A stretch of DNA of 64,000 nucleotides from Echinicola arenosa (lineage in GTDB: Bacteria > Bacteroidota > Bacteroidia > Cytophagales > Cyclobacteriaceae). Made by a program: the position numbers and the translations under genes. Shown in pieces: positions 1 to 7,745 of the stretch. The stretch spans positions 1,016,436 to 1,080,435 of the forward strand of contig NZ_JACYTQ010000002.1 in NCBI RefSeq assembly GCF_014841125.1, written 5' to 3'. Position 1 is the stretch's first letter, and each line of letters starts with the position of its first letter. The notes below the pieces were generated by a model that saw nothing but the letters and a program-made list of their open reading frames with translations, searched no databases and was not told the origin of the DNA.

Positions 1-1146
1 GCCTTGGCCGCCACCTACACAGGCAGTCACTAAACCATATTTTTGTTTTCTTCTGCGGAGTTCATTGATCATTTGCACGGTGAGCTTGGCACCTGTACAA
101 CCCAGTGGGTGTCCCAGCGCAACCGCTCCTCCGTTGACATTCACTATGTCCGGATCCATGTCCAATGAGCGGATCACTGCCAAGGCCTGAGCAGCAAATG
201 CCTCATTCAATTCCACCAGACTGATATCATTCATGCTCATTCCTGCTTGCTTCAAGGCTTTGGGTACCGCTTCTTTTGGACCTATGCCCATAATCCTTGG
301 ATCAACACCTGCCACAGAATAGCTTGCCAATCTGGCCACAGGCTCCAAATTCAGTTCCTTCACCATGCGTTCAGACATCACCAAGGCAAAAGAAGCTCCA
401 TCAGAAGTTTGGGAAGAATTACCCGCTGTGACCTGACCTCCTTGTTTGAATGCTGGCTTTAGCTTGGACAAAGCTTCCATATTTGTTCCAGGCCGCGGAC
501 CTTCATCCGTATCCACTGTATAGGTCTTTTTCTTTCTTTTTCCAGATTCATCCACATAGGTTTCTTCTACTTGGATTGGCACAATTTCATCTTTGAACCT
601 GCCTTCCTTGATGGCACTGATCGCCCGTTCGTGTGAGGTAACCGCAAATTGATCAGCATCTTCTCTTGAAATATCATAATCCTTGGCCAACTCTTCGGCA
701 GTCAAGCCCATACTGAGGTAATAATCAGGGTGCTCGGTAGCAATTTTCCAGTTAAGGGCGGTTTTGTAACCCATCATGGGTACCATGGACATGGACTCTG
801 TTCCACCAGCAATGATACAATCGGCCATTCCTGCTTTAATTTTGGCCGTGGCCAGAGCAATGGCTTCCAAGCCTGATCCGCAATAACGATTAATGATAAA
901 ACCCGGCACCACTTTTCCCAAGGCCATCAGGGAAATCATCCTTCCCATCTGCATGCCCTGTTCTGCCTCAGGCACGGCATTACCCACGATCAAATCATCC
1001 ACGCGGCTGGGTTCCAAACCAGGTGTTTCCGCTAATAAATGTTTGATTACATCCGTGGCCATATCATCTGGCCGATAAAAGCGGAATCCACCCTTTTTGG
1101 CTTTTCCCACTGCTGTCCTATATCCATTTACTATGTATGCTTCCAT
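1..1146 (-). CDS. fadA: Acetyl-CoA C-acyltransferase (thiolase), C-terminus cut by window edge
   Basis: Cleaves 3-ketoacyl-CoA with CoA to acetyl-CoA and a shortened acyl-CoA, the last step of beta-oxidation. The frame is open from the ATG at 1146 to position 1 (382 codons); only about the last ten residues should be missing. The N-terminus begins MEAYIVNGYRTAVGKAKKGG. The catalytic cysteine lies in NRYCGSGLEAI near residue 90. GNSSQTSDGA, HPLGCTGA and the terminal CVGGGQG motif with the second active-site cysteine are all present. It lies downstream of the fadN-like gene on the same strand, the order of Bacillus fadN-fadA, with a four-helix-bundle gene between them. The family call is firm; the chain-length preference is not visible. 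Confidence 0.93.
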   Translation of the reverse strand, partial: MEAYIVNGYRTAVGKAKKGGFRFYRPDDMATDVIKHLLAETPGLEPSRVDDLIVGNAVPEAEQGMQMGRMISLMALGKVVPGFIINRYCGSGLEAIALATAKIKAGMADCIIAGGTESMSMVPMMGYKTALNWKIATEHPDYYLSMGLTAEELAKDYDISREDADQFAVTSHERAISAIKEGRFKDEIVPIQVEETYVDESGKRKKKTYTVDTDEGPRPGTNMEALSKLKPAFKQGGQVTAGNSSQTSDGASFALVMSERMVKELNLEPVARLASYSVAGVDPRIMGIGPKEAVPKALKQAGMSMNDISLVELNEAFAAQALAVIRSLDMDPDIVNVNGGAVALGHPLGCTGAKLTVQMINELRRRKQKYGLVTACVGGGQG

Positions 1147-1195
1147 GTCGTTTTGTTTTAAATTTTATTCGTTTTAAAGAATAAAGACGAAAGAA

Positions 1196-1555
1196 TCAAG
1201 ATTGAGATTCTACCTTCGATTTCAGTCCGTTAATCATTCTTTGAATTTCTATAAGATTGTTTTCAAGGGAAGAAGATTTCTCTTCAGATATAAGCCCTAC
1301 CCTTTTACTTATTTCTAATTGAGTTTCGAGTTCGTAACTCTCACCTAAACTTGTTTCCAATGATTTGCAAAAAACTTTCTTAGATGACTTTGCACTGCCT
1401 TCCGCAATGTTGGAAGGAATAGAAACACTTGCTCTTCTCATTTGAGAAACTAATCCATACTTCTCCTCATTCGGAAGTTCATCCGTTGAAAAGTATATCA
1501 TTGCTGCAAAATCTACTGACTTCTGCCAAACTTTTAGATTTCTAAAATTGTGCAT
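1196..1555 (-). CDS. Four helix bundle protein (S23/IVS-encoded family)
   Basis: A 119-residue, all-helical protein of the family first found encoded in intervening sequences of 23S rRNA and also common as free-standing genes in Bacteroidota. Typical features are the start NFRNLKVWQKSVDFA, the central QMRRASVSIPSNIAEGSAK stretch, and a C-terminal helix rich in Glu and Leu. Its biochemical role is unknown. The gene sits between the two beta-oxidation genes, 49 bp upstream of the thiolase start and 66 bp downstream of the fadN-like stop, so it looks like an insertion into an existing operon rather than a pathway member. The next in-frame stop lies close upstream, and the ATG at 1555 gives the full family length. 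Confidence 0.85.
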   Translation of the reverse strand: MHNFRNLKVWQKSVDFAAMIYFSTDELPNEEKYGLVSQMRRASVSIPSNIAEGSAKSSKKVFCKSLETSLGESYELETQLEISKRVGLISEEKSSSLENNLIEIQRMINGLKSKVESQS

Positions 1556-1621
1556 TTCATCTATTGTTTTGGTTAAAAAATTGTCTTGTCTTTTTCTCTA
1601 TTCTTGGCTCTTTAATCTTCT

Positions 1622-4027
1622 TTAATTCCTTAGAGGTTTCCCCTTAAACAGAATGCTGTGGATTCTTTCCAAAGTCTTTTTCTCTCCGGTCAAGCTCAAG
1701 AAAGCTTCTCTTTCCAGGTCCAACAAGTATTGTTCTGAAACTTCGGTAGGCTGTGAAAGATCACCACCACTCATCACCCAAGCCAGTTTTCTGGCAATTT
1801 TAGCATCATGATCAGAGATATAGTCCCCATATTGCATCCCGGTTATGCCTGCCTCAAAGTATGCCAGTGAAGTTTTACCAAGCACCTTAATATTGCTTTG
1901 CTGTGCGGGCTGCGTATACCCTTCATCATACAACTCAATAACTTTGGCTTTGGCTTCTGCCAACTGTCGTTTGCGGTTGATGGTAATGTCATCTTTATCT
2001 TGCAAGTAACCCAATGCTTTGGCTTCGTGGGCGGAAGTGGATACTTTCGCCGTAGCGATATTCATAAAGGCTTCCTGCAATCTATTCAACTCCACATCTC
2101 CATCATGAATATTATTGGAAAAGCGTAGGGTCATTTCTTTGGTTCCTCCACCCGCAGGAATAACGCCTACGCCAAATTCCACCAAACCCATATACAATTC
2201 TGCATGAGCCTGTACCGAATCTGCATGAAGTGACATTTCACATCCACCTCCCAGAGCCATATTATGAGGGGCTACAACTACTGGCACGGCACTGTACCTT
2301 ACCCGCATCATGGTTTTCTGGAATTGGGCAATCATCATATTGATTTCGTCAAATTCCTGGTCCCCAGCATACATAAAAATCATGGCCAGATTGGCACCGG
2401 CTGAGAAGTTTGCTCCCTCATTACCGATCACCAAACCTTTGAAATCTTTTTCCGCCATGGTGATGGCTGTATTCATCCCTTCAATGACTTCTGCACCGAG
2501 GGAATTCATTTTGGTATGGAATTCCAAACCGATCACGCCGTCGCCCATATCATAAATGGTCGATCCAGCATTGCCCCAAATCTTCTTATTTCCTGATTTT
2601 AGGGTATCCAATAAAATCAATTCTTGCTGTCCAGGAATATCTTTATAGGATTTGGAAGGAATGTCATAATACTGGCGGTTGCCTTTTTCTACCCGATAGA
2701 AACTGTCATGCCCTGCTTCCAACATTTCATACACCCACTCGGCGGGCTTTTGACCAGCAGCTTCCATCTTCGCAACAGTATCCTTGACACCAAGAATATC
2801 CCAATTTTCAAAAGGGCCATATTCCCATCCAAAACCTGCACATACTGCTTGGTCAATAAGGTAAAGTTCATCGGCTATCTCTGGAATCCTCTTGGAACAA
2901 TAACGGAAGAGGTCATAGAAAGTAGCTCGGTAAAACTCTCCAGCCTTATCATCAAAGTTCACCAAGAATTTGATTCGCTTTTTTAGGTCATGAATATCTT
3001 TAGATCCTTCAAGGGCTTTAAATTTCGGCTTCTCTACCGGCTTATATTCCTGAGTCTCAAAATCAATTTCTTTCAACTCTTTGCTGCCATCCTTATGCCG
3101 AATCATATGGAAAAAACCTTGTCCTGTCTTATCACCCAACCATTTCTGATCACTCAAAAACTGGACAATCTTCGGCAGCCTAAATTGATCTTTTGATTCA
3201 TCATTTTCTAAGGCTTTATTGAGGTTATTGGCCACATTGACCATGGTATCCAAACCTACGACATCCATGGTTCGGAAGGTGGCGGACTTGGCTCTTCCTA
3301 TGACAGTTCCAGTAAGTTTATCTACTTCAGATACACCCAAGCCCATTTTTTCTATGGTATGCATGCTTGACATAATCGCATAAACACCTATTCGGTTGGC
3401 AATAAATGCCGGCGTATCTTTACAAAGCACCGTTTCTTTGCCCAAATATCGGTCCCCATATTCCATCAAGAAATCGATGATTTCAGGATTGGTTTTGGGT
3501 CCAGGAATAATTTCCAACAATCGCAAGTACCTAGGGGGATTGAAAAAGTGTGTCCCACAGAAGTTGCTTTGAAAATCCTCACTTCTGCCTTGACACAACA
3601 TTTGCATGGGAATACCAGATGTGTTCGAAGTGATCAAAGTACCTGGTTTACGGTGCAGTTCCACCTTTTCGTACAAAGATTGCTTGATATCCAATCTTTC
3701 CACCACCACTTCGATTATCCAATCATAATCTTTGATTTTGGCAAGATCATCTTCAAAATTGCCTGTGGTAATTCTCGAAGCAAAATCCTGATCATAAATG
3801 GCAGATGGTTTGGCTTTCAAGGTCTTTTCCAAAGCCTCATTGACCAAGCGGTTGCGGACAGCCTTATCTTCCAAGGTCAATCCTTTTTTGGCTTCGGCTT
3901 CATTGGGTTCTTTGGGCAAAATATCCAGCAAAAGTACCTGAACGCCAATGTTGGCAAAATGACAGGCTATTCTGGATCCCATAACTCCTGAACCTAAAAT
4001 AGCTACTTTCTGAATGGCTCTTTTCAT
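1622..4027 (-). CDS. fadN: 3-hydroxyacyl-CoA dehydrogenase / enoyl-CoA hydratase fusion (FadN type)
   Basis: Bifunctional beta-oxidation enzyme: it hydrates enoyl-CoA and oxidises the 3-hydroxyacyl-CoA with NAD+. At 801 aa it matches the FadN arrangement (dehydrogenase first, hydratase last), the reverse of E. coli FadB. The Rossmann motif GSGVMGSRIACHFA is at residues 12-25 with Asp following the second strand. The 3HCDH C-terminal domains span roughly 190-460. The crotonase part, about 500-700, has the oxyanion-hole segment GANFSAGANLAMI, NMALGGGCEMS, and the general-base Glu in LYMGLVEFGVGVIPAGGGT. It is the first gene of a leftward operon with the thiolase at its end. The divergence from Gram-negative FadB is normal for Cytophagales. 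The likely regulator is the MarR protein encoded just upstream. Confidence 0.93.
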   Translation of the reverse strand: MKRAIQKVAILGSGVMGSRIACHFANIGVQVLLLDILPKEPNEAEAKKGLTLEDKAVRNRLVNEALEKTLKAKPSAIYDQDFASRITTGNFEDDLAKIKDYDWIIEVVVERLDIKQSLYEKVELHRKPGTLITSNTSGIPMQMLCQGRSEDFQSNFCGTHFFNPPRYLRLLEIIPGPKTNPEIIDFLMEYGDRYLGKETVLCKDTPAFIANRIGVYAIMSSMHTIEKMGLGVSEVDKLTGTVIGRAKSATFRTMDVVGLDTMVNVANNLNKALENDESKDQFRLPKIVQFLSDQKWLGDKTGQGFFHMIRHKDGSKELKEIDFETQEYKPVEKPKFKALEGSKDIHDLKKRIKFLVNFDDKAGEFYRATFYDLFRYCSKRIPEIADELYLIDQAVCAGFGWEYGPFENWDILGVKDTVAKMEAAGQKPAEWVYEMLEAGHDSFYRVEKGNRQYYDIPSKSYKDIPGQQELILLDTLKSGNKKIWGNAGSTIYDMGDGVIGLEFHTKMNSLGAEVIEGMNTAITMAEKDFKGLVIGNEGANFSAGANLAMIFMYAGDQEFDEINMMIAQFQKTMMRVRYSAVPVVVAPHNMALGGGCEMSLHADSVQAHAELYMGLVEFGVGVIPAGGGTKEMTLRFSNNIHDGDVELNRLQEAFMNIATAKVSTSAHEAKALGYLQDKDDITINRKRQLAEAKAKVIELYDEGYTQPAQQSNIKVLGKTSLAYFEAGITGMQYGDYISDHDAKIARKLAWVMSGGDLSQPTEVSEQYLLDLEREAFLSLTGEKKTLERIHSILFKGKPLRN

Positions 4028-4141
4028 TTGATTTTAGTTTATTTTCAATGGTCAAATGGAACCTCGCAAATTACAGCTGCTCTTCAAGAAATGGTCAGCA
4101 TTATGCTTGGTTACATAGAAATGATTTTTTTTTTAAACCCT

Positions 4142-4591
4142 CTATTGAGGGTGTATTGACTTAAGTTGTTCTTTTTCGATGATTTGATTGATTTTCTGAA
4201 ACACATCGAAGAATTTTTCCAGTTCTCGCTCACTGACCACTTCCCGTATGGAGTGGTTAAAAGCTTGAATGGTTTCGATGGATTTTTCTTTTTTCCGCTT
4301 GCCTTCAGGGGTCAAAAAAATGCGGACCGATCGCTTATCAGAAATGTCAGGCTTTCTACAAATCAGGCCTTTTTCTTCCATGGATTTAAGCATGCGGGTA
4401 AGGCTCCTGGCTTCCAAGCCCATCAATGGGGCAATTTTGGTTGCCGGCGTACCTTCCTTAGAATTGATATTGATGAGTACAAAACCAATCGATGTGGTGA
4501 AGCCCTCATCAGCTGCCTTTTGGTTATACATGCGTGAAATGGCATGCCAGGCAGTCTTGATATGGAAATCGACGGTTTCTTCAGGTTTCAT
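4142..4591 (-). CDS. MarR-family transcriptional regulator
   Basis: A 149-residue winged-helix dimer of the MarR type. Recognition-helix and wing segments are visible as TKIAPLMGLEARSLTRMLKS and RKPDISDKRSVRIFLTPEGK (the DxRS/VxLT wing signature), flanked by long dimerisation helices. It lies 114 bp upstream of the fadN-like gene on the same strand. Regulation of the beta-oxidation operon is therefore a reasonable inference, possibly through acyl-CoA binding, but the ligand cannot be read from sequence. A perfect 14-bp palindrome 48 bp upstream of its start is a candidate autoregulatory operator. Confidence 0.9.
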   Translation of the reverse strand: MKPEETVDFHIKTAWHAISRMYNQKAADEGFTTSIGFVLININSKEGTPATKIAPLMGLEARSLTRMLKSMEEKGLICRKPDISDKRSVRIFLTPEGKRKKEKSIETIQAFNHSIREVVSERELEKFFDVFQKINQIIEKEQLKSIHPQ

Positions 4592-4639
4592 ACTTTTGGG
4601 TTATGCTTTACTAGCTTAACGTAAGATAGAAAAAATTTC

Positions 4640-4653
4640 GTATGCATGCATAC
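4640..4653. promoter_or_regulatory. Candidate MarR operator, 14-bp perfect palindrome
   Basis: GTATGCATGCATAC is a perfect inverted repeat located 49-62 bp upstream of the MarR start codon. Its size and position fit a MarR autoregulatory site, but no second copy was seen in front of fadN, so assignment is by position only. Confidence 0.45.
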
Positions 4654-4734
4654 TATTTATTGTAAAAATATTCCGAGAAGAATTTTATTAATCTTAAGGC
4701 AAATTCTGGGTATGTTTAACCTGGGAAGGCTCGC

Positions 4735-4750
4735 TAAACAGGCCTGTTTA
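4735..4750. repeat. 16-bp perfect palindrome, unknown role
   Basis: TAAACAGGCCTGTTTA reads identically on both strands. It lies in the 270-bp gap between the MarR gene start and the end of the DUF1801 gene, outside any reading frame. It has no loop and no T-run, so it looks more like a protein-binding site than a terminator. Confidence 0.4.
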
Positions 4751-4861
4751 TCAGAAAGAGCCCCAGACATTTTTAATGCTTGAAAATTTGATTGCTGTGT
4801 CTGGCGAAGTACCAAAGCTTAAACTCTTTAAAGTGACCTATCCTAAAATAGGTTGAGCATA

Positions 4862-5251
4862 TCAAAGCAACCTTTCTAGTCTTCCTTTTCGCTTAACAAT
4901 GTTTTTGTAATCCCATTGAATTTTTTGGGATTTTTCAAGCCATCGCTTCAGGTCTTCATGATTGATTTCTTCTAAGGAGTTATATCTAATTTCAGCTGCT
5001 TTAAATTTTCCCTCAGGAGTCAACTTCAATTCATCAAAAGACTGCCCACTCCAAAACAATAATCGAATTCCTCCTTTCAGCTTGCTGTAACCCACAATGG
5101 GATTGCCGTCCAAAAACCAAACTGGATGCCGGTGCCAAATTTTACTTTCTGCTTTGGGAAGATTGGCTTCGATAATTTCAAACAAACAGTCACAAATGGC
5201 TTGGTCCTCTTGGGTCTGAGCGCGATGATAAACTTTGATGTCACTATTCAT
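4862..5251 (-). CDS. DUF1801 domain-containing protein
   Basis: A small cytoplasmic protein of the DUF1801 (YdhG-like) family, function unknown. The family pattern is seen in SKIWHRHPVWFLDGNPIVGY, followed by GGIRLLFWSGQSFDE and a basic C-terminus (KNIVKRKGRLERLL). The frame could be extended to a TTG at 5278, but the ATG at 5251 gives 129 residues and begins directly at the conserved fold, so it is preferred. No partner gene is apparent: the neighbours are a MarR regulator and an esterase, both also leftward but well separated. Confidence 0.8.
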   Translation of the reverse strand: MNSDIKVYHRAQTQEDQAICDCLFEIIEANLPKAESKIWHRHPVWFLDGNPIVGYSKLKGGIRLLFWSGQSFDELKLTPEGKFKAAEIRYNSLEEINHEDLKRWLEKSQKIQWDYKNIVKRKGRLERLL

Positions 5252-5375
5252 ACCGCTGACAGTTACAATTTCACTCAAAATCTATTCAAAACTATCCTAT
5301 AGAGCAAGTAAAAACGAATATAGCGTTTTAATCTCCTATCCCAGATCCTATCAAAAAGTAGTCAAGCACTAAAAC

Positions 5376-6188
5376 TTACTTCCTACTTTCAAACTTTGAA
5401 TGCATAAACAAAAGCTGATAAGCAATGGAGTTTTTCCAATAGTCTCCATTGTGTACACCTGGTCTGGCTGTAAAATCATGGGGAATATTGCGTTGCTCCA
5501 GTTTCTCATGTAACCGCACATTGGCATCATAAAAGAAGTCATGTACCCCGCAATCGATGATGATGTCCAAGCTTCTTCCATCCAGCAAATAAAGCATATT
5601 GATCACGGTATTTTCTTCCCAAACCTCTTTGTTTTCCGCATAGGATCCTAGTCTTTTGGCAATATCCCAGTTCATAGGAAAAGGCCGGATATCTACTCCA
5701 CCACTTGTGCTCCCAGCTACACTGAAAGTCTCCTGATGTTTAAAACCCAGGTATAAGCCTCCATGGCCTCCCATACTCAAACCAGTAATCCCTCGATAGT
5801 TTCTATCTGCTTTGGTGGAATAGTGTTCATCCACCCAATTAACCAACTCCATAGACACAAAAGTCTCATACTGCATTTTAGGGTCTATAGGACTGTCGTA
5901 ATACCAACTGGTGACTCCTGCATCAGGGCAGACTATGATCATGCCGTAGAGGTCCGCAAAATACTGTAAATCGGCAATCCCTGACCAAGATGTATAGTTG
6001 CCACCAGCTCCATGCAAAAGATAGACAGTGGGATAAGTGAGCGACTCATCATAAACAGAAGGAGTAAAAAGTAAATTGGGAATGGTCTTGTTCATTTTTT
6101 GGCTATAAACCTGGATGGTATCTGTCTTGGCTAAAACCAAGCTACTAAAGCCCAAAATAAAACTAAAAATAAGCGATATCTTTTTCAT
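5376..6188 (-). CDS. Secreted esterase, alpha/beta-hydrolase (esterase D / PF00756-like)
   Basis: A 270-residue exported hydrolase. An N-terminal signal peptide (about residues 1-20, ending VLA) precedes an esterase-D fold: oxyanion region YLLHGAGGNYTSW, nucleophile elbow GLSMGGHGG with Ser138, a likely acid at Asp217 in CGVHDFF, and His246 in RPGVHNGDYW. Related enzymes include feruloyl and acetyl-xylan esterases and S-formylglutathione hydrolase. The signal peptide argues for an extracytoplasmic carbohydrate-ester substrate here. It is a single gene between DUF1801 and an outer-membrane protein. The exact substrate is not predictable. Confidence 0.87.
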   Translation of the reverse strand: MKKISLIFSFILGFSSLVLAKTDTIQVYSQKMNKTIPNLLFTPSVYDESLTYPTVYLLHGAGGNYTSWSGIADLQYFADLYGMIIVCPDAGVTSWYYDSPIDPKMQYETFVSMELVNWVDEHYSTKADRNYRGITGLSMGGHGGLYLGFKHQETFSVAGSTSGGVDIRPFPMNWDIAKRLGSYAENKEVWEENTVINMLYLLDGRSLDIIIDCGVHDFFYDANVRLHEKLEQRNIPHDFTARPGVHNGDYWKNSIAYQLLFMHSKFESRK

Positions 6189-6329
6189 GCTGGGAAAATT
6201 TATTCAAGGTTAATTGATTTGTTAATCTTCCTTGCAATTAAAAGAAACTTTAGAGAACATATAGGAAAAAATTTTAGAATGGTAAATAAAATCAATTCAG
6301 CACTGTTTTTCAATCAGGATTTCTCTACC

Positions 6330-7106
6330 TCATTCACTTTCTTTTTCAAACTTCCCAATTGCAAAATTCAATTTGATGTAGAAAGCACTGGGATCAAATT
6401 TCGGGGCATTCGTAATGATCAGGTCTTTCCGAAGGTCTGGATTGAAATTGCGACGCAACTTGGTCACACTAGAATAAACATTCAACATATAGCCTACCTG
6501 AAGGCCCATTCGCGAATAAACTCCTATTTGGGTAGTGGGCTTCAAAAAGGCTCCTAAAATTTTATCCGCATTGATGCTAAAATTCAATCCGATGTTACGC
6601 TGATACATAAAGCTGGTATTCATTCCGCCCATTAAGTTCTCACCGAAATCTGTATTGAGATCTGTAACGATCATGTCCAAAGAAGTAGATCCATAATACA
6701 CGCCGATTTTAGGGTAAAATCTCCAATCCTTGATGTTGCTATTCTTCCAATGATATTGAAAGCCTCCAGTGACATGGATGGGCAAATAACGATAATTCAC
6801 AAAATCATTGCTGTATCTTTTTTTGTTCAAGTTAAATTCTGTCTCTGCAAAAAAGCCCATTCCTGACATAGCCACGTAAGAAACCCCTCCTCCCAAAGTA
6901 GCTGTTTGCTTTTCAAAAGTTTGGTAACCTGCATCAGCAAAGTATTGATTCAATTCCGTGTAAGGTTGATTTTTGAAACCTGCAGAAATGTAAAAGTCTG
7001 TAAAGTATATTTTATCCTGGGCCATTGATGAAGCTTGTATGGCCAACACCAAGATCAACATAAAGAATAATCGCTTTGTCATCATATTTTTATTTCTAAA
7101 GGGCAT
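6330..7106 (-). CDS. Outer-membrane beta-barrel family protein
   Basis: A 258-residue protein with a signal peptide ending SSMAQ, followed by alternating hydrophobic/polar strands with many aromatic residues (FYISAGFKNQPYTELNQYF, GMGFFAETEFNLNKKRYS), as in small porin-like barrels of Bacteroidota. No enzyme motif is visible. The first ATG is at 7106; ATGs at 7085 and 7082 directly precede the signal-peptide core and may be the real start. The gene is the last before the origin-like non-coding region. A TAnnTTTG element at 7153-7160 may drive it. Confidence 0.75.
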   Translation of the reverse strand: MPFRNKNMMTKRLFFMLILVLAIQASSMAQDKIYFTDFYISAGFKNQPYTELNQYFADAGYQTFEKQTATLGGGVSYVAMSGMGFFAETEFNLNKKRYSNDFVNYRYLPIHVTGGFQYHWKNSNIKDWRFYPKIGVYYGSTSLDMIVTDLNTDFGENLMGGMNTSFMYQRNIGLNFSINADKILGAFLKPTTQIGVYSRMGLQVGYMLNVYSSVTKLRRNFNPDLRKDLIITNAPKFDPSAFYIKLNFAIGKFEKESE

Positions 7107-7152
7107 CGCTCAGATCTAGTTTCACCTCAAATCTTCGGCCATCCTTAAGGCA

Positions 7153-7160
7153 CAAATTTA
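7153..7160 (-). promoter_or_regulatory. Candidate -7 promoter element for the beta-barrel gene
   Basis: On the minus strand this reads TAAATTTG, matching the Bacteroidota -7 consensus TAnnTTTG, 47 bp before the first ATG of the downstream gene. No TTTG was found at the expected -33 spacing, so support is partial. Confidence 0.35.
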
Positions 7161-7337
7161 AATTTATCTAATTTTATTTGTTTTCAGCATCTTTCTTATT
7201 GATTTCATCAGAAGCTTTTTTAAAGTTTCTCTAAAAGTAATGAAATGATGATCTAAGCAATCTATCTGGTTGTTTGAGTAACTTGATAAACTCTTTACCT
7301 CATTAGGATTTGGATGAAATGGTGTGTTTCCCATCAA

Positions 7338-7745
7338 CTTCATAATTCATCCACATCCTATATAGTTATATTATATTCTTTTTTAAATAAAAAACTATTA
7401 CAGTTATTAAGGTGTGGATTTGTGGGTAAGTTTTTGGTATTTATTTACCCACACGGTTTCAATCTCTTTTCCATAGTTAATTCACTTCCTATTCACAATT
7501 TATCAACTTGTAACTTGTTATGAATTAGGTGCTTTTATAAATCTGTTCATTTTTGTGCATAAATGACTATGTGGTAAAATGTGTATGAATTCCTGTGTGT
7601 ATAAATGTGGATAGACGTTTATAAATTTGGGGTTATCCATGGGGGTAAAAAAATTATCCCAAAAGCGAATTTACTTTTGGGATAACTCTGAATTTGTCCA
7701 TAAGTTATAGACAGTTATTCACACTATATTCCATAGTTATCTACA
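7338..7745. other. Candidate chromosomal replication origin (oriC)
   Basis: This stretch lies in a gene-free 634-bp gap and holds many 9-mers one base from the DnaA box TTATCCACA. They are 7347-7355 (TCATCCACA), 7421-7429 (TGTGGGTAA), 7445-7453 (TTACCCACA), 7554-7562 (TGTGCATAA), 7596-7604 (TGTGTATAA), 7606-7614 (TGTGGATAG), 7715-7723 (TTATTCACA) and 7737-7745 (TTATCTACA), with more at two mismatches. Boxes lie on both strands. An extremely AT-rich block at about 7359-7410 could be the unwinding element. mnmG (gidA) and four parS sites lie within 5 kb, as expected for an origin domain. No dnaA gene is in the window. The boxes are all imperfect, so a computed GC-skew switch would be the deciding test. 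Confidence 0.7.
7654..7685. repeat. 12-bp perfect inverted repeat inside the oriC-like region
   Basis: TTATCCCAAAAG (7654-7665) and CTTTTGGGATAA (7674-7685) are exact inverted copies with an 8-nt loop. The arms begin with a DnaA-box-like TTATCCCAA. It could be a hairpin of the origin or a paired-box arrangement. It lacks a T-run, so it is not a typical terminator, although it follows the end of the Ig-like lipoprotein gene by about 60 bp. Confidence 0.6.
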
